From positions 310,001 through 374,000 of the forward strand of contig CANTAL010000133.1 in NCBI GenBank assembly GCA_947650365.1: a stretch of 64,000 nucleotides of DNA, in the 5' to 3' direction. The stretch is from Chamaelirium japonicum. Its lineage: Eukaryota; Streptophyta; Magnoliopsida; Liliales; Melanthiaceae. The notes below the pieces were generated by a model that searched no databases, was not told where the DNA came from, and saw nothing but the letters and a program-made list of their open reading frames with translations. Positions 42,701 through 57,600 of this stretch are shown here, in pieces. The position numbers and the translations under genes were made by a program. Each line of letters begins with the position of its first letter. Position 1 is the first letter of the stretch.

Positions 42701-44528
42701 CCAATCTAATTCATTCATACGATCCATTCTAATTCATTCGCACGAATGTATCCATTCTACTTCATTCGTACGATCCATTCTAATTCATTCGCACAATCTA
42801 TTCTAATTCATTCGTACGATCCATTCTAATTCATTAGCACGATCCATTCTAATTCATTCGTACGACCCATTCTATTTCATTCGTACGATCCATTCTTACT
42901 CATTCGTACGATCCATTCTAATTCATTCGAACGAATATATCCATTCTAATTCATTCGCACGATCCATTCTAATTCATTCATACGATCCATTCTAATTCAT
43001 TCGTACGATCCATTCTAATTCATTCGCACAATCTATTCTAATTCATTCGTACGATCCATTCTAATTCGTTAGCACGATCCATTCTAATTCATTCGTACGA
43101 TCCATTCTATTTTATTCATACGATCCATTCTTACTCATTTGTACGATCCATTCTAGTTCATTCGCACGAATGTATCCATTCTAATTCATTTGTATGAACC
43201 ATTCTAATTCATTTGCACGATCTATTCTAATTCATTCATACGATCCATTCTAATTCATTCGTACGATCCATTCTAATTCATTCGTACGATCCATTCTAAT
43301 TCATTTGAACAATCCATTCTAATTCATTCATATGATCCATTCTAATTTATTCATATAATCCATTCTAATTCTTTCGCACGAATGTATCTATTCTACTTCA
43401 TTCGTACGATCCACCCTAATTCCTTCGTATGATCCATTCTAATTCATTCGAACGAATGTATCCATTCTAATTCATTCGTACAATCCATTCGAATTCATTC
43501 ATACGATCCATTCTAATTCATTCATACAATCCATTCTAATTCATTCGCACGAATGTATCCATTCTAATTAATTCGTACGATCCATTCTAATTCATTCGCA
43601 CAATCTATTCTAATTCATTCGTACGATCCATTCTAATTCATTGGCACGATCCATTCTAATTCATTTGCACGATCCATTCTAATTCATTCATACAATCCAT
43701 TCTAATTCTTTTGCACAAATGTATCCATTCTAATTCATTCGTACGATCCATTCTAATTCATTCACACAATCTATTCTAATTCATTCGTACGATCCATTCT
43801 AATTCATTCGCACGATCCATTCTAATTCATTTGTACGATCCATTCTAATTCATTCATACGATCCAATCTAATTCATTCATAAGATCCAATCTAATTCATT
43901 CCCACGAATGTATCCATTCTAATTCATTCGTACGATCCATTCAAATTCATTCGCACAATCTATTCTAATTCATTCGTACGATCCATTCTAATTCATTAGC
44001 ACGATCCATTCTAATTCTTTCATACGATCCATTCTATTTCATTCGTACGATCCATTCTTACTCATTCGTACGATCCATTCTAATTCATTCGCACGACTGT
44101 ATTCTCTCTAATTCATTCGTACGACCCATTCTAATTTATTCGCATGATCCATTCTAATTCATTCATACGATCCATTCTAATTCATTCGTACGATCCATTC
44201 TAATTCATTCGCACGATTCATTCTAATTCATTCGCACGATCCATTCTAATTCATTCATACGATCCATTCTAATTCATTCACACGAATGTATCCATTCTAA
44301 ATTATTCGTACGATCCATTCTAATTCATTCGCACAATCTATTCAAATTCATTCGTACGATCCATTCTAATTCATTAGCACGATACATTCTAATTCATTCG
44401 AACAATCTATTCTAATTGATTCGTACGATCCATTCTAATTCATTAGCACGATCCATTCTAATTCATTTGTACGATCCATTCTGTTTCATTCGTACGATCC
44501 ATTCTTACTCATTCGTACGATCCATTCT

Positions 44529-45350
44529 AATTCATTCGCATGAATGTATCCATTCTAACTCATTCGTACGATCCATTCTAATTCATTCGCACGATCCATT
44601 CTAATTCGTTCATACGATCCATTCTAATTCATTCGTACGATCCATTCTAATTCATTCGCACGATCTATTCTAATTCATTCATACGATCCATTCTAATTCA
44701 TTCATACAATCCATTCTAATTCTTTCGCACGAATGAATCCATTCTAATTCATTCGTACAATCCACCCTAATTTCTTCGTATGATCCATTCTAATTCATTC
44801 ACACGAATGTATCTATTCTAATTCATTCGTACGATCCATTCGAATTCATTCATACGATCCATTCTAATTCATTCATACGATCCATTCTAATTCATTCGCA
44901 CGAATGTATCCATTCTAATTCATTCGTACGATCCATTCTAATTCATTCGCACGAATGTATCCATTCTAATTCATTCCTACGATCCATTCTAATTCATTCG
45001 CACGATCCATTCTAATTCATTCATACGATCCATTCTAATTCATTCGTACGATCCATTCTAATTCATTCGCACGATCTATTCTAATTCATTCATACGATCC
45101 ATTCTAATTCATTCATACAATCCATTCTAATTCTTTCACACGAATGAATCCATTCTAATTCATACGTACAATCCACCCTAATTCCTTCGTATGATCCATT
45201 CTAATTCATTCACACGAATGTATCTATTCTAATTCATTCGTACGATCCATTCGAATTCATTCATACGATCCATTCTAATTCATTCATACGATCCATTCTA
45301 ATTCATTGGCACGAATGTATCCATTCTAATTCATTCGTACGATCCATTCT
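44529..45350 (+). repeat. 411-bp tandem duplication (copy C)
   Basis: The units are about 44,529-44,939 and 44,940-45,350, with CCACCC at 44,762 and 45,173. The preceding 28-mers keep ATGAATCC, as in copies A and B. Confidence 0.85.
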
Positions 45351-45711
45351 AATTCATTTGCACAATCTATTCTAATCTATTCGTACGATCCATTCTTATT
45401 CATTCGCACGATCCAGTCTAATTCATTTGTACGATCCATTCTAATTCATTCATACAATCCATTCTAATTCTTTTGCACGAATGTATCCATTCTAATTTAT
45501 TCGTACGATCCATTCTAATTCCTTCATACGATCTATTCTAATTCCTTCGTATGATCCATTCTAATTCCTTCGTTTGATCCATTCTAATTCATTCCCATGA
45601 ATGTATCCATTCTAATTCATACGTACGATCCATTCTAATTTATTCATACGATCCAATCTAATTCATTCATACGATCCATTCTAATTCATTCGCACGAATG
45701 TATCCATTCTA

Positions 45712-45757
45712 ATTCATTCTAATTCCTTCGTACGATCCATTCGTACGATACATTCTA
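45712..45757 (+). repeat. Compound 10 + 36 bp monomer pair
   Basis: The 10-bp truncated monomer is 45,712-45,721 and the 36-bp extended monomer is 45,722-45,757. It is the copy C counterpart of 22,872-22,917, at an offset of 22,840. Confidence 0.85.
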
Positions 45758-46120
45758 ATTCCTTCGCACGAATGTATCCATTCTAATTCATTCGTATGAT
45801 CCATTTGAATTCATTCGCACAATCTATTCAAATTCATTCGTACGATCCATTCTAATTGATTAGCACGATCCATTCTAATTCATTCGTATGAACCATTCTA
45901 TTTCATTCGTACGAACCATTCTTACTCATTCGTACGATCCATTCTAATTCATTCGCATGAATGTATCCATTCTAATTCATTCGCACGATCCATTCTAATT
46001 CATTCATATGAACCATTCTAATTCATTCGTACGATCCATTCTAATTCATTCGCACGATCCATTCTAATTCATTCATAAGATCCATTCTAATTTATTCATA
46101 CGATCCATTCTAATTCTTTC

Positions 46121-46790
46121 GCACGAATGTATCCATTCTAATTCATTCGTACGATCCATTCTAATTCATTCGCACGATCCATTCAAATTCATTTATACGA
46201 TCCAGTCTAATTCATTCGTACGATCCATTCTAATTCATTCGTATGAATGTATCCATTCTAATTCATTCATATGATCCATTCTAATTCATTGGCATGATCC
46301 AATCTAATTCATTCGCACGATCCGTTCTAATTCATTCGTACGATCCATTCAATTTCATTCGTACGATCCATTCTTACTCATTCGTACGATCCGTTCAAAT
46401 TTATACGTACGATCCATTCTAATTCATTCGTACGATCCATTATAATTCGTTTGCACAATCTATTCTAATTCATTCGTACGATCCATTCTAATTCATTAGC
46501 ACGATCCATTCTAATTCATTCGTACGATCCATTCTATTTCATTCGTACGATCCATTCTTACTCATTCGTACGATCCATTCTAATTCATTAGCACGAATGT
46601 ATCCATTCTAATTCATTCATAAGTTCCATTCTAATTCATTCGCACGATCCATTCTATTTCATTCGTACGATCCATTCTAATTCATTCGTACGATCCATTC
46701 TAATTCATTCGCACGATCCATTCTTATTCATTCATACGATCCATTCTAATTCATTCATACGATCCATTCTAATTCATTCGCACGAATGTA
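46121..46790 (+). repeat. Partial 2.6-kb-type segment after copy C
   Basis: After copy C the order changes to the 2.6-kb family, as at 23,281, with CCAGTC near 46,205 and GGCATGATCCAATC at 46,291. At about 46,790 it jumps to a later point of the same unit, so only about 0.67 kb is present. The next GGCACG marker is 1,351 bp on, at 47,642, instead of about 2,640. Confidence 0.65.
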
Positions 46791-49700
46791 TCCATTCTAA
46801 TTCATTCGTACGAACTATTCTAATTCATTCGCACGATCCATTCTAATTCATTCATACGATCCATTCTAATTCATTTGTACGATCCATTCTAATTCACTCG
46901 CACAATCTATTCTAATTCATTCGTACGATCCATTCTAATTCGTTAGCACGATCCATTCTAATTCATTCGTACGATCCATTCTATTTCATTCGTACGATCC
47001 ATTCTTACTCATTCATACGATCCATTCTATTTTATTCGTATGTTCCATTCTAATTCCTTCGTACGATCCATTCTAATTCATTCCCATGAATGTATCCATT
47101 CTAATTCATACGTACGATCCATTCTAATTCATTCATACTATCCAATCTAATTCCTTCATACGATCCATTCTAATTCATTCGCACGAATGTATCCATTCTA
47201 ATTCATTCGTTTGATCCATTCTAATTCATTTGCACGATCTATTCTAATTCATTCATACGATCCATTCTAATTCATTCTTACGATCTATTCTAATTCATTT
47301 GCACGATCCATTCAAATTCATTCATATAATCCAATCTAATTCATTCGTACAATCCATTCTAATTCTTTCGCATGTATGTATCCATTCTAATTCATTCGTA
47401 TGATCCACCCTAATCCCTTTGTATGATCCCTTCGAATTCATTCGAACGAATGTATCCATTCTAATTCATTCGTACGATCCATTATAATTCATTCATACGA
47501 TCTATTCTAATTCATTCGCACGACTGTATCCATTCTAATTCATTCGTACGATCCATTCAAATTCATTCATACGATCCAGTCTAATTCATTCGTATGAATG
47601 TATCCATTCTAATTCATTCATATGATCCATTCTAATTCATTGGCACGATCCAATCTAATTCATTCGCACGATCCGTTCTAATTCATTCGTACGATCCATT
47701 CAATTTCATTCGTACGATCCATTCTTACTCATTCGTACGATCCGTTCAAATTCATACGTACGATCCATTCTAATTCATTCGTACGATCCATTCTAATTCG
47801 TTCGCACAATCTATTCTAATTCATTCGTACGATCCATTCTAATTCATTAGCACGATCCATTCTAATTCATTCGTACGATCCATTCTATTTCATTCGTACG
47901 ATCCATTCTTACTCATTCGTACGATCCATTCTAATTCATTCGCACGAATGTATCCATTCTAATTCATTCATAAGTTCCATTCTAATTCATTCGCACGATC
48001 CATTCTATTTCATTCGTACGATCCATTCTAATTCATTCGTACGATCCATTCTAATTCTTTCGCACGATCCATTCTTATTCATTCATACGATCCATTCTAA
48101 TTCATTCATACGATCCATTCTAATTCATTCGCACGAATGTATCCATTCTAATTCATTCGTACGATCCATTCTATTTCATTCGCACAATCCATTCTAATTC
48201 ATTCATACGATCCAGTCTAATTCATTCGTGCGATCCATTCTAATTCATTCGTACGAATGTATCCATTCTAATTCATTCGTACGATCCATTCTAATTCATT
48301 CGCACGATCCAATCTAATTCATTCGTATGATCCATTCTAATTCATTCGTACGATCCATTTTGTTTCATTCGTACGATCTATTCTTATGCATTCGTACAAA
48401 CCATTGTAATTCATTCACATAAATGTATCCATTCTAATTCATTCGTATGATCCATTCTAATTCATTCACACGATCTATTCTAATTCATTCATACGATCCT
48501 TTTCAATTCATTCGTACGTACCATTCTAATTCATTCGCACGATCTATTCTAATTCATTCATACGATCCATTCTAATTCATTCGCACGAATGTATCCATTC
48601 TAATTCATTCGTACGATCCACCCTAATTCCTTCGTATGATCCATTCTAATTTATTCGCATGAATGTATCCATTCTAATTCATTCGTACGATCCATTCGAA
48701 TTCATTCATACGATCCATTTTAATTCATTCATACGATCCATTCTAATTCATTCGCACGAATGTATCCATTCTAATTCATTCGTACGATCCATTCTAATTC
48801 ATTCGCACAATGTATTCTAATTCATTCGTACGATCCATTCTAATTCATTCGCAAGATCCATTCTAATTCATTTGCACGATCCATTCTAATTCATTCATAC
48901 AGTCCATTCGAATTCTTTTGCACGAATGTATCCATTCTAATTCATTCGTACGATCCATTCTAATCCCTTCGTACGATCCATTCTAATTCCTTCGTACGAT
49001 CCATTCTAATTCCTTCGTACGATCCATTCTATTTCATTCGTATGATCCATTCTAATTCCTTCGTATGATCCATTGTAATTCATTCCCATGAATGTATCCA
49101 TTCTAATTTATACGTACGATCCATTCTAATTCATTCATACGATCCAATCTAATTCATTCATACGATCCATTTTAATTCATTCGTACGAATGTGGCCATTC
49201 TAACTCATTCGTACGATCCATTCTAATTCATTCGCACTATCTTTTCTAATTCATTCATACGATCCATTCTAATTCATTAGCCTGATCCATTCTAATTCAT
49301 TCGTACGATCCATTATATTTCATTCGTACGATCCATTCTTATTCATTCATACGATCCATTCTAATTCATTCGCACGAATGTATCCATTCTAATTCATTCG
49401 TACGATCCATTCTAATTCATTCGCACGATCCATTCTAATTCATTCATACGATCCATTCTAATTCATTTGTACGATCCATTCTAATTCACTCGCACAATCT
49501 ATTCTAATTCATTCGTACGATCCATTCTAATTCGTTAGCACGATCCATTCTAATTCATTCGTACGATCCATTCTATTTCATTCGTACGATCCATTCTTAC
49601 TCATTCATACGATCCATTCTATTTTATTCGTATATTCCATTCTAATTCCTTCGTACGATCCATTCTAATTCATTCCCATGAATGTATCCATTCTAATTCA

Positions 49701-51380
49701 TACGTACGATCCATTCTAATTCATTCATCCGATCCAATCTAATTCCTTCTTACGATCCATTCTAATTCATTCGCACGAATGTATCCATTCTAATTCATTC
49801 GTATGATCCATTCTAATTCATTTGCACGATCTATTCTAATTCATTCATACGATCCATTCTAATTCATTCTTACGATCTATTCTAATTCATTTGCACGATC
49901 CATTCTAATTCATTCATATAATCCATTCTAATTCATTCGTACAATCCATTCTAATTCTTTCGCACGTATGTATCCATTCTAATTCATTCGTATGATCCAC
50001 CCTAATCCCTTCGTATGATCCATTCGAATTCATTCGAACGAATGTATCCATTCTAATTCATTCGTACGATCCATTATAATTCATTCATACGATCTATTCT
50101 AATTCATTCGAACGAATGTATCCATTCTAATTCATTCGTACGATCCATTCTAATTCATTCGCACAATCTATTCTAATTCATTCGTATGATCCATTCTAAT
50201 TCACTCGCACGATCCATTCTAATTCATTTGCACGATCCATTCTAATTCATTCATACAATCCATTCTAATTCTTTTGCACAAATGTATCCATTCTTATTCA
50301 TTTGTACGATCCATTCTAATTCCTTCGTACGATCCATTATAATTCCTTTGTACGATCCATTCTAATTCCTTCGTACGATCTATTCTATTTCATTCGTATG
50401 ATCCATTCTAATTCCTTCGTATGATCCATTCTAATTCATTCCCATGAATGTATCCATTCTAATTCATACGTACGATCCATTCTAATTCATTCATACGATC
50501 CAATCTAATTCATTCATAAGATCCATTCTAATTCATTCGCACAAATGTATCCATTCTAATTCATTCGTACGATCCATTCTAATTCATTCGCACAATCTAT
50601 TCAAATTCATTCGTTCGATCCATTGTAATTCATTAGCACGATCCATTCTAATTCATTCGTACGATCCATTCTATTTCAATCGTACGATCCATTCTTACTC
50701 ATTCGTACGATCCATTCTAATTCATTCGCACGAATGTATCCATTCTAATTCATTCGTACGAACCAATCTAATTCATTCGCACGATCCATTCTAATTCATT
50801 CATACGATCCATTCTAATTCATTCGTACGATCCTTTCTAATTCATTCGCACAATCTATTCTAATTTATTCGTACGATCCATTCTAATTCATTAGCACGAT
50901 CCATTCTAATTCATTCGTACGATCCATTCTATTTTATTCATACGATCCATTTGTACTCATTCGTACGATCCATTCTAATTCATTCGGACGAATGTATCCA
51001 TTCTAATTCATTTGTATGATCCATTCTAATTCATTCGTACGATCCATTCTAATTCATTCATACGATCCATTCTAATTCATTCGTACGATCCATTCTAATT
51101 CATTCGTACGATCCATTCTAATTCATTCATACGATCCATTCTAATTCATTCATACAATCCATTCTAATTTTTTCGCACGAATGTATCCATTCTAATTCAT
51201 TCATACAATCCACCCTAATTCCTTCGTATGATTCATTCTAATTCATTCACACGAATGTATCCATTCTAATTCATTCGTACGATCCATTCGAATTCATTCA
51301 TATGATCCATTCTAATTCATTCATACGATCCATTCTAATTCATTCGCACGAATGTATCCATTCTAATTCATTCGTACGAT
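46791..51380 (+). repeat. Third, partial copy of the 7.4-kb unit
   Basis: This repeats about 35,042-39,650. Offsets are 11,749 (GAACTATT at 35,062 and 46,811), 11,726 (GGCACG at 35,916 and 47,642; CATTTTGTTTC at 36,630 and 48,356) and 11,703 (ACTATCTTTTC at 37,531 and 49,234; CATTCTTATT at 38,586 and 50,289). Each step is one 23-bp monomer lost. It extends about to 51,380, where the patchwork right domain begins. It covers the last 4.6 kb of the 7.4-kb unit. Confidence 0.85.
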
Positions 51381-51747
51381 CCATTCTAATTTATTCGCAC
51401 AATCTATTCTAAATCATTCGTACGATCCATTCTAATTCATTCGCACGATCCATTCTAATTCATTTGTACGATCCATTTAAATTCATTCATACAATCCATT
51501 CTAATTCTTTTGCACGAATGTATCCATTCTAATTCATTCGTACGATCCATTCTAATTCCATCATACGATCCATTCTAATTCCTTCGTATGATCCATTCTA
51601 ATTCCTTCGTTCGATCATTCTATTTCATTCCCATGAATGTATCCAATCTAATTCATACGTACGATCCATTCTAATTCATTCATACGATCCAACCTAATTT
51701 ATTCATACGATCCATTCTAATTCATTCGCACGAATGTATCCATTCTA

Positions 51748-51793
51748 ATTCATTCTAATTCCTTCGTACGATCCATTCGTACAATACATTCTA
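51748..51793 (+). repeat. Compound 10 + 36 bp monomer pair
   Basis: The 10-bp truncated monomer is 51,748-51,757 and the 36-bp extended monomer is 51,758-51,793. It shares ACAATAC with the copy at 9,582. Confidence 0.85.
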
Positions 51794-54700
51794 ATTCCTT
51801 CGCACGAATGCATCCATTCTAATTCATCCGTATGATCCATTCGAATTCATTCGCACAATCTATTCAAATTCATTCGTACGATCCATTCTAATTCATTAGC
51901 ACGATCCATTCTAATTCATTCGTACGAACCATTCTATTTCATTCGTACGATCCATTCTAATTCATTCACACGATCCATTCTAATTCATTCATACGATCCA
52001 TTCAAATTCATTCGTACGATCCATTCTAATTCATTCGCACGATCCATTCTAATTCATTCATACGATCCATTCTAATTTATTCATACGATCAATTCTAATT
52101 CATTCGCACGAATGTATCCATTCTAATTAATTCATATGATCCATTCTAATTTATTCGCACGATCCATTCTAATTCATTCATACGGTCCAGTCTAATTCAT
52201 TCGTACGATCCATTCTAATTCATTCGTATGAACGTATCCATTCTAATTCATTCGTACGATCCATTCTAATTCATTCGCACGATCCAATCTAATTCATTCG
52301 AACGATCCATTCTAATCCATTCGTACGATCCATTCAATTTCATTCGTACGATCCATTCTAACTCATTCGTACGATTCATTCAAATTCATACGTACAATCC
52401 ATTCTAATTCATTCGTACGATCCATTCTAATTCGTTCGCACAATCTATACTAATTCATTCGTACGATACATTCTAATTCATTAGCACGATCCATTCTAAT
52501 TCATTCGCACGAATGTATCCATTCTAATTCATTCATACGTTCCATTCTAATTCATTCGCACGATCCACTCTAATTCATTCACACGATCCATTCTAATTCA
52601 TTCGTACGATCCATTCGAATTCATTCGCATGATCCATTCTAATTCATTTATACAATCCATTCTAATTCATTCATACGATCCATTCTAATTCATTCGCACG
52701 AATGTATCCATTCTAATTCATTCGTACGATCCATTCTAATTCATTCGCACGAATGTATCCATTCTAATTCATACGTATGATCCATTCTATTTTATTCGCA
52801 CGATCCATTCTAATTCATTCATACGATCCAATCTAATTCATTCGTACGATCCATTCTAATTCATTCGTACGAATGTATCCATTCTAATTCATTCGTGCGA
52901 TCCATTCTAATTCATTCGCACGATCCAATCTAATTCACTCGCACGATCCATTCTAATTCATTCGTACGATCCATTCTAATTCATTCGCACGATCTATTCT
53001 AATTCATTCATACGATCCATTCTAATTTATTCATACAATCCATTCTAATTCTTTCGCACGAATGTATCCATTATAATTCATTCGTACGATCCACCCTAAT
53101 ACCTTCGTATGATACATTCTAATTTATTCGCATGAATGTATCTATTAAATCGTACGATCCATTCGAATTCATTCATACGATCCATTCTAATTCATTCATA
53201 CGATCCATTCTAATTCATTCGTATGATCCATTCTAATTCATTCGCATAATGTATTCTAATTCATTCGTACGATCCATTCTATTTCATTCGCACGATCCAT
53301 TGTAATTTATTTGCACGATCCATTCTATTTCATTCATACAGTCCATTCTAATTCTTTTGCACGAATGTATCCAATCTAATTCATTCGTACGATCCATTCT
53401 AATCCTTTCGTACGATCCACTCTATTTCATTCGTATGATCCATTCTAATTCCTTCGTACTATCCATTCTAATTCATTCCCATGAATGTATCCATTCTAAT
53501 TTATACGTACGATCCATTCTAATTCATTCATACGATCCAATCAAATTCATTCATACGATCCATTCTAATTCATTCGCACGAATGTGTCCATTCTAATTCA
53601 TTGACACGATCCATTCTAATTCATTCGCACTATCTTTTCTAATTCATTCGTAAGATCCATTCTAATTCATTAGCCTGATCCATTCTAATTCATTCATACG
53701 ATCCATTCTATTTCATTCGTACGATACATTCTTACTCATTCATACGATCCATTCTAATTCATTCGCACGATTGTATCCATTCTAATTCATTCGTACGATC
53801 CATTCTAATTCATTCGCACGATCCATTCTAATTCATTCATACGATCCATTCTAATTCATTTGTACGATCCATTCTAATTCATTCGCACAATCTATTCTAA
53901 TTCATTCGTACGATCCATTCTAATTCGTTAGCACGATCCATTCTAATTCATTTGTACGATCCATTCTATTTCATTCGTACGATCCATTCTTACTCTTTCG
54001 TACGATCCATTCTAATTCATTCGCACGAATGTATCCATTCTAATTCATTCGTATGATCCATTCTAATTCATTTGCACTATCTATTCTAATTTATTCATAC
54101 GATCCATTCTAATTCATTCTTATGATCCATTCTAATTTATTTGCACGATCCATTCTAATTCATTCATATGATCCATTCTAATTCATTCGTACAATCCATT
54201 CTAATTATTTCGCACGAATGTATCCATTCTAATTCATTCGTACGATCCACCCTAATTCCTTCGTATGATCCATTCTAATTCATTCGAACGAATGTATCCA
54301 TTCTAATTCATTAGTACGATCCATTATAATTCATTTATACGATCCATTCTAGTTCATTCGCACGAATGTATCCATTCCAATTCATTCGTATGATCCATTC
54401 TAATTCATTCGCACAATCTATTCTAATTCATTCGTACGATCCATTCTAATTCATACGCACGATCCATTCTAATTCATTTGCATGATCCATTCTAATTCAT
54501 TCATACAATCCATTCTAATTCTTTTGCACAAATGTATCCATTCTTATTCATTCGTACGATTCATTCTAATTCCTTCGTACGATCCATTATAATTCCTTCG
54601 TACGATCCATTTTAATTCCTTCGTACGATCTATTCTATTTCATTCGTATGATCCATTCTAATTCCTTCGTACGATCCATTCTAATTCATTCCCATGAATG

Positions 54701-55647
54701 TATCCATTCTAATTCATACGTACGATCCATTCTAATTCATTTATACGATCCAATCTAATTCATTCATAAGATCCATTCTAATTCATTCGCACGAATGTAT
54801 CCATTCTGATTCATTCGTACGATCCATTCTAATTCATTCTCACAATCTATTCTAATTCATTCGTACGATCCATTCTAATTCATTAGCACGATCCATTCTA
54901 ATTCTTTCGTACGATCCATTCTATTTCATTCGTACGATCCATTCTTACTCATTCGTACGATCCATTCTAATTCATTCGCACGAATGTATCCTTTCTAATT
55001 CATTCATACGACCCATTCTAATTCATTCGCATGATCCATTCTAATTCATTCATACGATCCATTCTAATTCATTCTTACGATCCATACTAATTCATTCGCA
55101 CGATCCATTCGAATCCATTCATACGATTCATTCTAATTCATTCATACGATCCATTCTAATTCATTCACACGAATGTATCCATTCTAATTCATTTATATGA
55201 TCCATTCTAATTCATTCGCAAAATCTATTCAATTTCATTTGTACGATCCATTCTAATTCATTAGCATGATCCATTCTAATTCAATCGTACGATCCATTCT
55301 ATTTCAATCGTACGATCCATTCTTACTCATTCATACGATTCATTCTAATTCATTCGCACGAATGTATCCATTCTAATTCATTCGTACGATCCACTCTAAT
55401 TCATTCGCACGATCTATTCTAATTCATTCATACGATCCATTCTAATTCATTCGTACGATCCATTCTAATTCATTCGCACAATCTATTCTAATTTATTCGT
55501 ACGATCCATTCTAATTCATTAGCACGATCCATTCTAATTCATTCGTACGATCCATTCTATTTTATTATTACGATCCATTCGTACTCATTCGTACGATCCA
55601 TTCTAATTCATTCGCACGAATGTATCCATTCTAATTCATTCGTATGA

Positions 55648-57175
55648 TCCATTCTCATTCATTCGCAAGATCCATTCGATTTCTTTCATACGATCCATTC
55701 TAATTCATTCATACGATCCATTCTAATTAATTCACACGAATGTATCCATTCTAATTCATTCGTACGATCCATTCTAATTCATTCGCACAATCTATTCTAA
55801 TTCATTCGTACGATCCATTCTAATTCATTCACACGAATGTATCCATTCTAATTCATTCGCATGATCCATTCTAATTCATTCATACTATCCAGTCTAATTC
55901 ATTCGTACAATCCATTCTAATTCATTCGTATGAACGTATCCATTCTAATTCATTTGTACGATCCATTCTAATTCATTCGCACGATCCAATCTAATTCATT
56001 CAAACGATCCATTCTAATTCATTCGTACGATCCATTCAATTTCATTCGTACGATCCATTCTTACTCATTCGTACAATCCATTCTAATTCATATGTACGAT
56101 CCATTCTAATTCATTCGTAAGATCCATTCTAATTCGTTCGCACAATCTATTCTAATTCATTCGTACGAACCATTCTAATTCATTAGCACGATCCATTCTA
56201 ATTCATTCGTACGATCCTTTCTATTTCATTCGTACGATCCATTCTTACTCATTCGTACGATCCATTCTAATTCATTCGCACGAATATATCCATTCTAATT
56301 CATTCATATGTTCCATTTGAATTCATTCGCATGATCCACTCTAATTCATTCATACGATCCATTCTAATTCATTCATACGATCCATTCTAATTCATTCGCA
56401 CAAATGTATCCATTCTAATTCATTCGTACGATCCATTCTAATTCATTCATACGATCCATTCTAATTCATTCGTACGATCCATTCTAATTCATTCGCACAA
56501 TCTATTCTAATTCATTCGTACGATCCATTCTAATTCATTAGCACGATCCATTCTAATTCATTCGTACGGTCCATTCTAATTCATTCGTACGTTCCATTCG
56601 AATTCATTCGCACGATCCACTCTAATTCATTCATACGATCCATTCTAATTCATTCGTACGATCCATTCTAATTCATTCGCACGGTCCATTCTAATTCATT
56701 CATACGATCCATTCTAATTCATTCGCACGAATGTTTCCATTCTAATTCATTTGCACGATCCATACTAATTCATTCATACGATCCATTCTAATTCATTCGT
56801 ACGATCCATTCTAATTCATTCGCACAATCTATTCTAATTCATTCGTACGATCCATTCTAATTCATTAGCATGATCCATTCTAATTCATTCGTACGGTCCA
56901 TTCTATTTCATTCGTACGATCCATTCTTACTCATTCGTACGATCTATTCTAATTCATTCGCACGAATGTATCTATTCTAATTCATTCGTACGATACATTC
57001 TAATTCATTCGCACGATCCATTCCAATTCATTCATACGATCCATTCTAATTCATTCGTACGATCCATTCTAATTCATTCGCACGATCCATTCTAATTCAT
57101 TCATACGATCCATTCTAATTCATTCATACAATCCATTCTAATTCTTTCGCACGAATGTATCCATTCTAATTCATT
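55648..57175 (+). repeat. 1.5-kb segment repeated at 61.3 kb (left copy)
   Basis: Beginning with an unusual CCATTCTCATTC monomer, 1,528 bp match 61,327-62,831. The offset is 5,679 up to about 56.4 kb and 5,656 afterwards, because this copy has one monomer more. Shared rare variants include CATACTATCCAGTC (55,881 and 61,560), CATATGTTCC (56,304 and 61,983) and an ATGTTTCC 28-mer (56,731 and 62,387). The match ends sharply near 57,175. Confidence 0.88.
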
Positions 57176-57554
57176 CGTACAATCCACCCTAATTCCTTCG
57201 TTTGATCCATTCTGATTCATTCGCACGAATGTATCCATTCTAATTCATTCGTACGATCCATTCGAATTCATTCATACGATCCATTCTAATTCATTCATAC
57301 GATCCATTCTAATTTATTTGCACGAATGTATCCATTCTAATTCATTCGTACGATCCATTCTAATTCCTTCATACGATCCATTCTAATTCCTTCGTATGAT
57401 CCATTCTAATTCCTTCGTTCGATCATTCTAATTCATTCCCATGAATGTATCCTTCTAATTCATACATATGATCCATTCTAATTCATTCATACGATCCAAT
57501 CTAATTCATTCATACGATCCATTCTAATTCATTCGCACGAATGTATCCATTCTA

Positions 57555-57600
57555 ATTCATTCTAATTCCTTCGTACGATCCATTCGTACGATACATTCTA
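57555..57600 (+). repeat. Compound 10 + 36 bp monomer pair
   Basis: The 10-bp truncated monomer is 57,555-57,564 and the 36-bp extended monomer is 57,565-57,600. It lies 5,807 bp after the copy at 51,748, as part of the 5.8-kb offset repeat. Confidence 0.85.

Larger units (their letters stand above)
39745..46120 (+). repeat. Higher-order domain, copy C
   Basis: This block repeats copy B from about 16.1 kb and copy A from about 3.4 kb. The rare GCAGGAATG monomer is at 4,731 (A), 17,440 (B) and 41,048 (C), and the ACGACTGT 28-mer is at 7,731, 21,276 and 44,093. C has the 411-bp doubling but not the 817-bp one. At several sites A and B share a change that C lacks (TACAACCC in A/B, TACGACCC in C; CATTGCTACAATCC only in A/B), so C is the outgroup there. 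Small deletions occur near 40,100 and 40,205. The block separates two copies of the same 7.4-kb-unit tail. Confidence 0.85.

Noticed and set aside
44416-44604. Open reading frame of 62 codons on the plus strand
   Set aside because: It is satellite sequence read through. It starts at TTG, the peptide repeats every 23 residues because three monomers are 69 bp, and it stays open only because some monomers have lost the TAA at their boundary (CTGTTTC, CTTACTC). No ribosome site or gene-like composition is present.
53357-53596. Open reading frame of 79 codons on the plus strand
   Set aside because: Same cause: a TTG start and the same repeated peptide from the monomer, kept open by several TATTTC-type and 28-bp monomers that shift the frame past TAA. 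It is not supported as a gene.
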